A DNA stretch of 13,744 bases, taken from the NCBI GenBank assembly GCA_037439945.1, contig JBBIVA010000107.1, positions 1 to 13,744 of the forward strand, in the 5' to 3' direction. This document shows positions 1 to 8,535 of the stretch, in pieces. This stretch comes from CALEUX01 sp037439945 (GTDB lineage: Bacteria > Bacteroidota > Bacteroidia > Bacteroidales > Marinilabiliaceae). Position 1 is the first letter of the stretch. The number at the start of each line of letters is the position of its first letter. Below the pieces are notes generated by a model, which made no database searches, was not told the origin of the DNA, and worked only from the letters and a program-made list of their open reading frames with translations. Position numbers and translations under genes: made by a program.

Positions 1-173
1 AAATTTTATTAAAATAAAATAGCTATTCATGTGTATTTCTGGGAATTATAAACAATTTGAACAATTGGGTAAATTGTTTGGGTTTATGTAATTTCGAATC
101 TTGATGAAATAAAAACCTCCACAGGTAAATAGTCAACTATAAGGAAAGTTATTCTATATGGAATTTTTTCAAA

Positions 174-208
174 CAAAAAAAGCCCCGGTAGCCAATGCAA
201 CCGGAGCT
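174..208 (-). terminator. Intrinsic terminator of the TonB-dependent receptor gene
   Basis: On the minus strand a 9-bp stem (arms at 200-208 and 181-189, eight Watson-Crick pairs and one G-T pair) encloses a 10-base loop. It is followed directly by a run of seven T (175-181 on the complement). It lies 22 bases past the stop codon of the receptor gene. The plus-strand side lacks a T tract, so it should act only on minus-strand transcripts. Confidence 0.9.
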
Positions 209-230
209 TCTGAAAAAAAAGAATATTAGT

Positions 231-3200
231 TTAGAAAATATACCTTAAACCAATTTGCGCCCTCCAACGCGAACCAAAATCAGAAATAGAATATGGTTTG
301 CCATTAACCAAACTTGTGCCGGTAAATGTGTAGTTAGGCTGGGTTGTGCCAGTTTGAATACCGGTATAATTAATTAACGCATGCTCCTGGTTCGAAACAA
401 AATGTTGTTCTCCCCATTCTTTATTTAATAAGTTGCCAACATTCATAATATCGATAGAAAGTTGGAATTTGTTTGTAATTCCAGCTACATCAACTTTAAA
501 CTCCTGGAGTAATTTCAAATCGAAACGATGATTAAATGGTAAGCGGGCACCATTACGCTCGGCATATTGTCCGCGTCGTGTTTTAAGGTAGTCATCACTT
601 TCGATAAATGCATTTAATGCATCCCATTGCTCCTGAGGAGTTACAGCAACAGTTGCACCATTAACAGTTCTATTAAATGAAACCAGATTTATATCTGACA
701 TTTTAGCAGGAACAAAAATTAAATCGTTTGATGTTCCATCGTTGTTTAAGTCCCCGTTATACCGATAAGAGTAAGCCTGCCCTGTTTGACCATTGTAGAA
801 CAATGAAACCTGTGTCGACATTAACCCTTTCAGGTAGTCTTTTTTATACGACAGCAATCCGGTAAAACGTGAACCCATATCAAAGTTTGAACGGGTGGTC
901 CCTAAATTATTTAAACCATTAACCTGGTTAACAAAGCGCCAGTTTGAATAAGCAACGCTTGATGTGCCTGAATTCAAATCGTACGATTCGCCATATGCAT
1001 ATGATACCGAAGCAATAAAACCTTTGTTAAACTCTTTCTGCAATTGGGCCACATAGTTTAACGAATGGCCTTTATTGGTATTCTCAAGTTTCACTATTTC
1101 ATCGAAATTAGCATCTACCCTTCCGGTTAAATAACGTGGGCGTGTATCAACCCCTGTAAAAGTATAGTTCGCATCAACTTTACGGTTAAGGTTAACGAAG
1201 TTTATGTTATTGAGTGTTTTACTGTAAATAACTTCCAGGGTAGCCACAACCCCAAATGGCAATGCTTTGTCAACTGCAAAATTTGACCTAAATACTTGTG
1301 GAAATTTAAAATCCTTATCAATAACATTAATTGCTCCACGACCAGGTGTACGTCCATAATCTTCAGCTTTTTTTTGTGTGAAAGGATCGGGATTAAAGGT
1401 TATTCCGGCTGGATTGGTAATTGGGTTAGCACTTGATGCTGAACTACCAACACTGAATGTACCATTAACCTGTCCGTTATTAGTAAACTGATTCGACACC
1501 CATACAAAAGGGACACGACCTGTAAATAATCCTGTACCTCCCCGTACCTGAAGGGTTTTGTCGCCGAAAACATCAAAATTAAAACCAAAGCGGGGCGACC
1601 ACAAAACCCGTGTTTTTGGAAGTTCTCCTGTTTTTACGGCCTGTGGTTCATAAGCATTATTAAAGGCTTCGTTGCTATCAGGTTTGTCTGGAAAAACAGG
1701 TAAATCGGCACGTAAACCCAAAGTCAATTTCAATTTATCCATCGCCTGAAACTCGTCCTGAACATACAAACTAAATTGCATTGCCCTAAAATCGGCTGCA
1801 CCATTTGTTTGCATTGGATTATCATTTCCGTCAAAAGAGTAACCAACAGCATAAAAAGTTGGGGCTACCGCTCCTGGTAATCCAACTGTTTGCCATTGGG
1901 TCATATTTCTATAAGCATAGTTACCAAAAATATTTTGTACAAACAGGTTGTAGAAGGAATACATTTCGTTATGAGTGCCAAATGTTAAGGTATGCTTGCC
2001 TAAATAGAGGTTAAGGTCGTTTGTAAAGGTTAAAATGTCCTGATCGAGCTGATTGGCTACCGATGACATCTCGCTTCCTACTGTAATTGTTTTACCTCCA
2101 TCAAGGTTTACCATAACAGTTGGGAAAGGATCTCCCAGCGGGTCCCTGTTATCGCGTACTGTTGTGTATCCCAACAACAATCGGTTCGACATTTTTCCTG
2201 ACAATAAGCTGTTTAGTTCAAGACCTGTGCTATTAGTAGTACTCGGGAAAAATACACCATTATTATAGAATCGCAGGGCAGTAGCACTACGGCTATTGTC
2301 AGTATTTTCCCCATAAGTATAACTGTGACGCACAGTTAATTTGTGCTTATTGCTAATGTTCCAGTTAACTTTAAACAACAACTTGTTACTTTTAGTCTCA
2401 TCGTTTAAATCAAGATAAGAACCCGGATCGTAATTAGGTGCAACCCGATTAATTACTGCTAAAAAATCTTCAACCTCTTGTATGGTGAATTTAGAACTTG
2501 CAGTTCCAGGCACGAAAGCAATAGGGGTTTTGCTTCTCTGGATTTCACCATTTACAAAAAAGAACAATTTGTTTTTAATGATTGGACCACCCAATGTAAA
2601 CCCTGCCATATAATCCTTATAATCGGGATATTTGGCTTTTGCATTGTTATTAGTAGCATCATATTGACCAACCAGTTTTTCGTTATTCCCATAATAATAA
2701 GCAGAACCACGAAATTTGTTGGTTCCACTCTTTGTTATAGCATTAATTCCACCCCCGGTAAAACCACTTTGACGCACATCGTAGGGAGCTATGTTTATCT
2801 GAAATTCCTCAATAGCATCCATACTTATTGGCTCAATACCTGTTTGCCCGCCATTGGTACCCGAAGCTGCCAATCCAAACACATCGTTGTTTATTAACCC
2901 ATCAATTGCAAACTGGTTATAGCGATTGTTGGTACCTGCAAATGATGTTCCGCTGCCTGCAATATTGGCTAATGGGCTTAATTTGGTAAAATCGCGTAGC
3001 CCCCTGGAAATGGTTGGTATTGCATTAACAACATCGTTTGACACGTTGGTTGATGCGCCTGTTCGTTTAGAATTTATAACGCTGTTTTTTACTGCAACTA
3101 CTATAACCTCGTCTAACTCAGCAACGGATGCATTAAGGATGAAGTTTAAATCAACAACATTTCCCAATGTTAAGGTTATATCATTAACCTGTTGAGTGTT

Positions 3201-3455
3201 GTAACCAACGAATGATACATTTATTTGGTAAGGCCCTCCGGTTCTCATTCCTTGAACCATAAACCGTCCATTTTCGTTGGTGATAGATGCATACTGCGCA
3301 CCTGAGGGTTGGTGTGTGGCAACGATTGTTGCTCCGGGTAAGGTTTCACCATTGTCGTTGGTGACAGCACCGCTGATACCAGATGTAGTTACCTGCGCAA
3401 ACGAAACAAAAGTGAATGCTGCTAAAAACAGCATAAGTAAAAAGGTTTTCTTCAT
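231..3455 (-). CDS. Oar-like TonB-dependent outer-membrane receptor with carboxypeptidase-regulatory-like domain
   Basis: Outer-membrane beta-barrel transporter of 1074 residues, probably powered by the TonB-ExbBD complex. Residues 1-20 form a signal peptide ending SFA before Q21. Residues about 25-108 are a carboxypeptidase-regulatory-like beta-sandwich. A TonB-box-like stretch ELDEVIVV lies at 113-120, then a plug with FAIDGLINNDVFG (182-194) and AIEEFQINIAPYDVRQSGFTGG (ending near 235), which is typical of the Oar-like group. The rest is barrel, ending in a terminal Phe (RYIF) as expected for outer-membrane proteins. No SusD partner gene lies on either side, so a SusC glycan-uptake role is not supported. 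The family includes Myxococcus Oar, linked to protein secretion; the substrate here is unknown. It is monocistronic, starts at ATG without a Shine-Dalgarno sequence, and has its own terminator. Confidence 0.93.
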   Translation of the reverse strand: MKKTFLLMLFLAAFTFVSFAQVTTSGISGAVTNDNGETLPGATIVATHQPSGAQYASITNENGRFMVQGMRTGGPYQINVSFVGYNTQQVNDITLTLGNVVDLNFILNASVAELDEVIVVAVKNSVINSKRTGASTNVSNDVVNAIPTISRGLRDFTKLSPLANIAGSGTSFAGTNNRYNQFAIDGLINNDVFGLAASGTNGGQTGIEPISMDAIEEFQINIAPYDVRQSGFTGGGINAITKSGTNKFRGSAYYYGNNEKLVGQYDATNNNAKAKYPDYKDYMAGFTLGGPIIKNKLFFFVNGEIQRSKTPIAFVPGTASSKFTIQEVEDFLAVINRVAPNYDPGSYLDLNDETKSNKLLFKVNWNISNKHKLTVRHSYTYGENTDNSRSATALRFYNNGVFFPSTTNSTGLELNSLLSGKMSNRLLLGYTTVRDNRDPLGDPFPTVMVNLDGGKTITVGSEMSSVANQLDQDILTFTNDLNLYLGKHTLTFGTHNEMYSFYNLFVQNIFGNYAYRNMTQWQTVGLPGAVAPTFYAVGYSFDGNDNPMQTNGAADFRAMQFSLYVQDEFQAMDKLKLTLGLRADLPVFPDKPDSNEAFNNAYEPQAVKTGELPKTRVLWSPRFGFNFDVFGDKTLQVRGGTGLFTGRVPFVWVSNQFTNNGQVNGTFSVGSSASSANPITNPAGITFNPDPFTQKKAEDYGRTPGRGAINVIDKDFKFPQVFRSNFAVDKALPFGVVATLEVIYSKTLNNINFVNLNRKVDANYTFTGVDTRPRYLTGRVDANFDEIVKLENTNKGHSLNYVAQLQKEFNKGFIASVSYAYGESYDLNSGTSSVAYSNWRFVNQVNGLNNLGTTRSNFDMGSRFTGLLSYKKDYLKGLMSTQVSLFYNGQTGQAYSYRYNGDLNNDGTSNDLIFVPAKMSDINLVSFNRTVNGATVAVTPQEQWDALNAFIESDDYLKTRRGQYAERNGARLPFNHRFDLKLLQEFKVDVAGITNKFQLSIDIMNVGNLLNKEWGEQHFVSNQEHALINYTGIQTGTTQPNYTFTGTSLVNGKPYSISDFGSRWRAQIGLRYIF

Positions 3456-3484
3456 AAGTAAATATTTAGGTTTCGATTAAAATT

Positions 3485-3498
3485 TAATTGTGCAATTA
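3485..3498. repeat. Short inverted repeat upstream of the receptor gene
   Basis: TAATTG, two bases, CAATTA: a perfect 6+6 inverted repeat about 30 bases upstream of the receptor ATG. It overlaps the weak -7 candidate at 3493-3500. Its position suits an operator, but AT-rich sequence produces such repeats by chance. Confidence 0.25.
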
Positions 3499-3900
3499 TA
3501 TTATTTCAAGGTTATTCAAATAATCATTTAATATTAACCAATAGTTAAATCTATATCGATCAAAAAAAGTAATAAAAAAGGATATGTTTAGCCGTAAAAA
3601 AAAATATTTCAGCTTTAGGTTTTTAATTTTTAATATCGTTAATTTAAGGAGTTATGAACTTTTTAAAAAGGATCAAAGTCATAATTAAACAAAAAGATAT
3701 TAACAAGATATCAATATCCTATGTTATTAAATATCTGCATAATAGAAACTCGCCATTAAACCTTGTTTTAATAAGGCTTTAATAACCCGGGGTTTTATTT
3801 ACGATTGTAAAATAATAGGATCATGGTAGGGTAACGGCAGAGTTTTAATATCATTGTTATAAGTTCCATATTTAAACACATCATAATTTTCTGCAACTAA

Positions 3901-3914
3901 TTTGGAGTTCCAAA
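3901..3914. repeat. Short inverted repeat in the intergenic region
   Basis: TTTGGA, two bases, TCCAAA: a perfect 6+6 inverted repeat with more G and C than its surroundings. Its size suits a dimeric regulator site, but no promoter or gene start is firmly placed next to it. Confidence 0.25.
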
Positions 3915-4116
3915 ACCACAATGAATATAAGCAGATTATATATATTAGTTTTCGGCTTATTGAGAACCCTATTTGTAAAAAATCTATTGTTTTAAATAAA
4001 TAGCTTCTCTTGTTTTAATTTGTATTAACCTTTCCTGTTAATAAATGGTCAAACAAATTTTATTAATAAAAAATACTAATAACAATATATAGTTAATTTC
4101 AGATATGGTAAAAACA

Positions 4117-4149
4117 AAACCGGCCAAACTTAAATTATTTGGCCGGTTT
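4117..4149 (-). terminator. Intrinsic terminator of the V/A-type ATPase operon
   Basis: A perfect 12-bp stem (AAACCGGCCAAA at 4117-4128, complementary arm at 4138-4149) surrounds a 9-base loop. On the minus strand it is followed by TTTTGTTTTT. It starts 21 bases past the atpK stop codon and closes the operon. The plus-strand side has no T tract, so it is unlikely to be bidirectional. Confidence 0.93.
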
Positions 4150-4170
4150 AAAATTGTAATAAAAGAATCA

Positions 4171-4620
4171 TTAGGCAACTGCCTGACCAATTAAGATGGC
4201 TGCCACTAATGAAAGAATTGCATAAAGCTCAGGAAAAACAGCAAGAATCAGTGATTTTCCGAATACATCATGTCCTGCTCCAATACCTGCAATACCATTT
4301 GCACACACCTGTCCCTGGCGAATTGCTGAAAGTAACCCAACCAAACCCAAGCCAAGGCCAGCACCGAAAACAGCCCCAGCCTGCAGCCATGTTGTATTCT
4401 CATTCAATAACCCTGCAAGCATAAAGTAACCTATAAAACCATAAAGACCTTGTGAACCGGGTAGTGCGCTCAATGTAAGATAACTACCAAAAGCCGATTC
4501 ATTTTTCTTCATTGCACCAATGGCTGCATTACCACCGATAGAAGTACCAATGGCACTACCTATTCCTGTTAAGGCAATCATTAATCCTATACCAATATAA
4601 CCAAAAACAATAGCTTCCAT
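4171..4620 (-). CDS. atpK: V/A-type ATP synthase subunit K (rotor ring proteolipid)
   Basis: Membrane rotor subunit (NtpK type) of 149 residues with two fused hairpins, so four transmembrane helices. Ion passage past its ring against subunit I drives or is driven by rotation. Hairpin 1 carries LPGSQGLY (53-60) and hairpin 2 carries PELY with the ion-carrying Glu131. Compared from memory with Enterococcus hirae NtpK, the Na+ ligands L61, T64, Q65, Q110 and E139 correspond to L53, S56, Q57, Q102 and E131 at a constant offset of eight, and Tyr68 matches Tyr60. Thr to Ser keeps the hydroxyl. This indicates Na+ coupling, with one carboxylate per four helices. It is the last gene of the operon, 27 bases after atpI, with an A-rich leader and no Shine-Dalgarno sequence. 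The operon terminator follows. Confidence 0.96.
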   Translation of the reverse strand: MEAIVFGYIGIGLMIALTGIGSAIGTSIGGNAAIGAMKKNESAFGSYLTLSALPGSQGLYGFIGYFMLAGLLNENTTWLQAGAVFGAGLGLGLVGLLSAIRQGQVCANGIAGIGAGHDVFGKSLILAVFPELYAILSLVAAILIGQAVA

Positions 4621-4647
4621 AATAAGTTTGTTTATTTAATTTGTTTG

Positions 4648-6504
4648 TTAATCTGACTGTTTAATAAAAGGATTATAAGGTTTACCGCCTCCTTCAAAGC
4701 CGGCATTTTTATAAAATTCAACAAAAGTTAAACGCAATGGGTGTACCATAGAGCCAAGGCCAGACATAAAAATATTAATTGCATGTCCTGCTAACAACAC
4801 AAATAGCATTAATAATATTCCAACCCCCTGAATAAGTAAATTGGCATCAGGATTTACCAGTTTCAATGCAAGGTTGTTAAAAACAAGCCCCAAAATGGCA
4901 CTTGCCAAACCCAGAGCAAATAAACGAACGTATGACAATAAATCACCAACTCCGCCAACAACTGTATTGTATGCGTCCCACAAACCACTTCCAAAATTTA
5001 TCAGGATATTTTTCCCCGGGGTATTTAAGAAAAATATTCCTACTCCGCAGGCTATCGATGTTATTATAAAAGGATAGTTTGCAAATTCAACTATTCCCTT
5101 ATCTGAAATGTAATAATTAATTGCCGACACCAAAATTAAAGCTACCCAGCTAATAGTTGAAACAGCATATTTAAACCCTTTTTGCAGGGTTATTTTATAG
5201 GCCCTTAAAATCATTCCAAACAAAATTTGAATTAAACCCAATCCCAATGAGGCCTTAAACATTATGTCCTGAATAATTTTATCTATAGGATTCTCGGTAG
5301 AACCATACATTTGAGCTATATTACTGTAAAAAGGCAGGCTGGTTTTGTAAAGTTCTATTCCAAAAAATGTACCTCCTAAAAGACCAAAAAACATTGTTGA
5401 TGCCCCAAGCAATTGTATTAATGATAATATAGGTGAACTTCCGGTTTTATTCATTTTAAACCAGGTGCCGGCTGCCACAAACAGCAATCCATAACCGGCA
5501 TCGCTAAAGCAAAATCCAAAAAACAAAAGGTAGAATGGAGCCAGAAAAGGAGTTAAATCCAATTCACCATAATTAGGTAATGAGTAGAGTTTACTTATCA
5601 TCTCAAATAACCTGGTAAACCTATTGTTTTTAAGTAATATTGGTGGCTGGTCCCCTGATTTGCTTTTTGCCTTCAGATAATAAATTCCGGTTTGCCCCAA
5701 TAACCTCTCCAGTTCACCTGTTTTTGATTCAGGAACCCATCCTTCAACTATAAAAACAGCTCCATCTACTTCACGGGTGGTCTGATGCATGGCATCTGCA
5801 TCTCCTATCTCTGATTTTAGCTTATTAGAATAGCTGTTGAGAAGGTTAATCCCATCAACTGATATTCCTGCCAACTCATTATTTAGTTGTGCAATTCTGG
5901 ATTTTATTCCTGATTGATTTTCCAAAAGTGTTGAAAGAGGTTTTTCAGGCAGTTTTATCTCATCAACTCCGGCCATCGCCACTGATTGTGTTACTTCCCC
6001 TTCCTTTTCAATTTTTATAAAATACCTGTAACTTCCAATATCGGTAATTGCCTCAATACAATGTTCAACTTCCCATTGAGTTTGGTATTTTTTTACCGGG
6101 CAAACCAAAAACCTGATATTTAATCCTTCTGTTTCAAGTTTTTTAATCAACTCATATGAAAAATAACCCCATGGCCCGGCGGCTTTAACCTCCTTGTCCA
6201 ACTGTACTAAGGCTTGTTGGCTGATTTCCAGTTCGGTTTCAATTTCTTTTACCCTGTTAAGTAAGGGTTCTGCACCAGCAAAAGAATGTTTACTTATTAC
6301 TTCAGTCTCTACCTTCCTATTTGCAAGCATTTTTAAAACACGGGCAACATCGGAATTTTTCCTGTATAACTCAACTATTTCAGGAGTAAGTTCATCCTTT
6401 TTCTTTACTATATGAACCACACCCAACTCTTTTATTTGTTGCAAAAATTCAGGATACTCGGCATGGTAAACCAGAAATGAATATTTTAGCATTGGCACTA
6501 TCAT
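4648..6504 (-). CDS. atpI: V/A-type ATP synthase subunit I (membrane stator, a-subunit homologue)
   Basis: Stator of the membrane sector, 618 residues; it forms the ion half-channels next to the K ring and anchors the peripheral stalks. The N-terminal half (about 1-310) is cytoplasmic with helical, coiled-coil stretches (about 80-108 and 195-235). The C-terminal half (about 318-590) is a multi-helix membrane domain. Family motifs are FGFCFSDAGYG (329-339), SYVRLFALGLAS (524-535) with Arg527 as the expected ion-channel arginine, and HPLRLTFVEF (588-597) with Arg591. The tail has the usual G-rich segment and YNPF (610-613). The start overlaps the atpD stop (ATGA) and has a strong Shine-Dalgarno sequence. 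Met5 is an alternative start, but Met1 fits both the ribosome site and the family N-terminus. Confidence 0.96.
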   Translation of the reverse strand: MIVPMLKYSFLVYHAEYPEFLQQIKELGVVHIVKKKDELTPEIVELYRKNSDVARVLKMLANRKVETEVISKHSFAGAEPLLNRVKEIETELEISQQALVQLDKEVKAAGPWGYFSYELIKKLETEGLNIRFLVCPVKKYQTQWEVEHCIEAITDIGSYRYFIKIEKEGEVTQSVAMAGVDEIKLPEKPLSTLLENQSGIKSRIAQLNNELAGISVDGINLLNSYSNKLKSEIGDADAMHQTTREVDGAVFIVEGWVPESKTGELERLLGQTGIYYLKAKSKSGDQPPILLKNNRFTRLFEMISKLYSLPNYGELDLTPFLAPFYLLFFGFCFSDAGYGLLFVAAGTWFKMNKTGSSPILSLIQLLGASTMFFGLLGGTFFGIELYKTSLPFYSNIAQMYGSTENPIDKIIQDIMFKASLGLGLIQILFGMILRAYKITLQKGFKYAVSTISWVALILVSAINYYISDKGIVEFANYPFIITSIACGVGIFFLNTPGKNILINFGSGLWDAYNTVVGGVGDLLSYVRLFALGLASAILGLVFNNLALKLVNPDANLLIQGVGILLMLFVLLAGHAINIFMSGLGSMVHPLRLTFVEFYKNAGFEGGGKPYNPFIKQSD

Positions 6505-7100
6505 AATACTACCTCCTGCTGTTGACGGGTTTTCACAATTTTCTGGGCTGATTTTGAAAGGTTGTCCTCATCCTCCAGAAAACGTTTTATTTTTCTCATG
6601 GCATCCTCAAACTCCGGAATTTGCACTTTTTCGTACAAATTTACTTTTTGGGTGGTTTTTCTCCGTGCATAATCAAGAAGTTCCATTTTTCTTAGAAACA
6701 CTTCCTTTTCAATGGCCAGGGAAGTAAGATTTCTTACTATATTGATTCCATCGGCAAACCATACCGGGTGGGTAAAAGGATTGTAGGGAGACACTTTAAA
6801 CTTTATTTCATTTAATACAGGCGTGGCCACACCGGCAATTTTTTTTACAGAAAGATTAACCTCATCAATTTTCACAAGCGAAGGGTCAAATTCACCCCAT
6901 AAACGAACCATTTGTCCGTATTGAAGTAATTCTTTTTTAATTTGCTCTTCCAAACGCTGGGCATTATCTTTTGCTCTTTTAACATCACTACGCAGGGCCG
7001 ACTCCTTGTTTTTCAAGGTTGGCAAAGCCCGTTGCCTCATTTTCAGTTGTTTTTCAAGCGCCTGACGTGATGTTTTATTATATTGGAATTTTATGGCCAT
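6501..7100 (-). CDS. atpD: V/A-type ATP synthase subunit D (central shaft)
   Basis: Central rotor shaft that turns inside the A3B3 head, 199 residues. It begins MAIKFQYNKT and has long charged helices at both ends (about 10-65 and 115-199), which would pair as the antiparallel coiled coil of subunit D, with a more globular middle. The C-terminal helix has RRKTTQKVNLYEKVQIPE (146-163), matching the conserved D pattern of two to three arginines, then N-x-x-E and IP. It resembles the short D proteins of Chlamydia-type operons. It lies 90 bases after atpB, the widest gap in the operon, and overlaps atpI by four bases. No gene for its usual partner F is visible. Confidence 0.93.
   Translation of the reverse strand: MAIKFQYNKTSRQALEKQLKMRQRALPTLKNKESALRSDVKRAKDNAQRLEEQIKKELLQYGQMVRLWGEFDPSLVKIDEVNLSVKKIAGVATPVLNEIKFKVSPYNPFTHPVWFADGINIVRNLTSLAIEKEVFLRKMELLDYARRKTTQKVNLYEKVQIPEFEDAMRKIKRFLEDEDNLSKSAQKIVKTRQQQEVVL
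6511..6517 (-). promoter_or_regulatory. Strong Shine-Dalgarno site for atpI inside the 3' end of atpD
   Basis: AGGAGGT ends six bases before the atpI ATG (6502-6504). It lies within the last codons of atpD (Gln-Glu-Val-Val-Leu). Most other starts in this window lack such a site, so it stands out and fixes the atpI start. Together with the ATGA overlap it suggests translational coupling. Confidence 0.8.
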
Positions 7101-7190
7101 TAATATAAATATTTTGATTTTAGATGGTTGGATAATTAAGGCAAATTCTTTTTACCCCGATATTTCATCCGGTTATCTAATTTTATTTTC

Positions 7191-8510
7191 TTATCCTTTC
7201 CAGTATTTATCAGTAAATTCCTGTTTTATTCCAACTTCTGCCCTTGAGAAATACTTTCCAAATAAATCCCATGTAATTTCAAGCATGGTTTCGGTATCAA
7301 CATTTACATCAATTGCAAGTAGTTTATCAGAGTATGATTTTGCAAAATCCAGTGCTCTTTCATCGTAACCTGTTAAATCAAATCCATTCTCAAGTTTTGT
7401 TTTAGCGTTGGCGGCATCGGCGTATAACCTGATGGCTGCATTCATAACCTGTGGATGATCTTTCCTTGTTTGCTTGCCAATTACCAATTGTTTCAACCTT
7501 GATAAGGACCTGAATGGATCAACAATAACTTTCCCTATATCGGTATCCCTTCTTAAAAACAACTGACCTTCAGTTATATATCCTGTATTATCAGGTATTG
7601 CATGGGTTATGTCGCCACTTGAAAGTGTTGTAACGGCAATAATGGTTATTGAACCACCTGAAGGAAACTGCACAGCTTTTTCATATATCCTTGCCAAATC
7701 TGAGTATAATGAACCAGGCATACTGTCCTTAGAAGGAATTTGATCCATCCTGTTTGAAACAATACTTAAAGCATCTGCAAAAAGGGTCATATCGGTTAAT
7801 AGTACCAATACGCTTTCGTTTTTATCAACAGCAAAGTACTCAGCAGCAGTTAAAGCCATATCAGGCACCAGGAGCCGTTCAACCGGCGGGTTGTCGGTAG
7901 TATTTACAAAACTGATAATTCGGTTAAGGGCACCCGCATTCTCGAATACTTTTTTAAAGTACAAATAATCATCATTGGTTAATCCCATCCCCCCCAGGAT
8001 TATCTTATCAGCCTTTGCCCTAAGGGCAACACTTGCCATAACCTGATTGTAGGGCTGATCGGGATCGGCAAAAAACGGGATTTTCTGGCCCGAAACAAGA
8101 CTGTTATTAAGGTCAATCCCTGCAATTCCGGTGGCTATAAGCTGAGATGGTTGTTTACGTCTTACAGGGTTAACTGAAGGGCTTCCTATATCCCTCACTT
8201 CGCCTTCCAACTGTGGGCCACCATCAATAGGCTCCCCGTAAGCGTTTAGGAAACGACCTCCCAACTGGTCCCCGACTTTAAGTTGTGGGGGCCGGCCAAG
8301 AAAAGTTACCTCGGCATTTGTAGGAATACCCTCGGTGCCCGAAAAGACCTGAAGGGTAATCTGATCGCCCATAATTTTTACAACCTGCGCCAACCTTCCA
8401 TGTACCGTAGCCATTTCCTCATACCCTACTTCGTTGGCTTTTAACGATACGGTTGCCTTTGTAATATTTGATAATTTTGTATATATTTTTTGAAATGCCA
8501 GACTTTCCAT
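7191..8510 (-). CDS. atpB: V/A-type ATP synthase subunit B (non-catalytic, regulatory)
   Basis: Non-catalytic member of the A3B3 head, 439 residues. It has no Walker A loop: where A has one, B has SGQKIPFFADPDQP (140-153), as usual for the family. The segment SLSRL at 335-339 carries Arg338, the expected arginine finger reaching the catalytic site of A. Other family segments are the N-terminal barrel with GYEEMATVHGRL (29-40), GRFLNAYGEPIDGGP (85-99), the helix around TDMTLFADALSIVSNRMDQIPS (239-260) and a helical C-terminus. It lies 25 bases after atpA. An AGGA sits about 12 bases before its ATG, a weak ribosome site. Confidence 0.97.
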   Translation of the reverse strand: MESLAFQKIYTKLSNITKATVSLKANEVGYEEMATVHGRLAQVVKIMGDQITLQVFSGTEGIPTNAEVTFLGRPPQLKVGDQLGGRFLNAYGEPIDGGPQLEGEVRDIGSPSVNPVRRKQPSQLIATGIAGIDLNNSLVSGQKIPFFADPDQPYNQVMASVALRAKADKIILGGMGLTNDDYLYFKKVFENAGALNRIISFVNTTDNPPVERLLVPDMALTAAEYFAVDKNESVLVLLTDMTLFADALSIVSNRMDQIPSKDSMPGSLYSDLARIYEKAVQFPSGGSITIIAVTTLSSGDITHAIPDNTGYITEGQLFLRRDTDIGKVIVDPFRSLSRLKQLVIGKQTRKDHPQVMNAAIRLYADAANAKTKLENGFDLTGYDERALDFAKSYSDKLLAIDVNVDTETMLEITWDLFGKYFSRAEVGIKQEFTDKYWKG

Positions 8511-8535
8511 GATATAATTTTTTCCTGTTAAACAA

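Larger units (their letters stand above)
3456..4116. other. AT-rich intergenic region between receptor gene and ATPase operon
   Basis: About 660 bases with no convincing gene, tRNA or mobile element. It must hold the promoter of the receptor gene on the minus strand. The best candidate -7 box is TATAATTG at 3493-3500 (one mismatch to TAnnTTTG), with TTTG at 3517-3520, but the 16-base spacing is short. Two short inverted repeats are present: TAATTG-TG-CAATTA at 3485-3498 and TTTGGA-GT-TCCAAA at 3901-3914. Two very short plus-strand reading frames (3654-3782, 42 codons; 3921-3995, 24 codons) are not well supported. Confidence 0.6.

Noticed and set aside
50..79. Inverted repeat AAACAATTT ... AAATTGTTT with a 12-base loop
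   Set aside because: The arms are nearly all A and T, and no T tract follows on either strand. It is not a convincing terminator or operator in such AT-rich sequence.
2478..2897. A 139-codon plus-strand reading frame inside the receptor gene
   Set aside because: It lies opposite a well-supported receptor gene with clear plug-domain motifs and has no recognisable protein features, so it is an antisense shadow.
231..3455. The receptor as a SusC-type glycan transporter
   Set aside because: No SusD gene lies next to it, and the plug sequence is of the Oar type rather than the SusC type.
3654..3782. A 42-codon plus-strand reading frame starting MNFLKRIKVI with AAGGAG upstream
   Set aside because: The AAGGAG ends only two bases before the ATG, too close to serve as a normal ribosome site. 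Composition is that of AT-rich non-coding DNA, and no promoter or recognisable product is seen.
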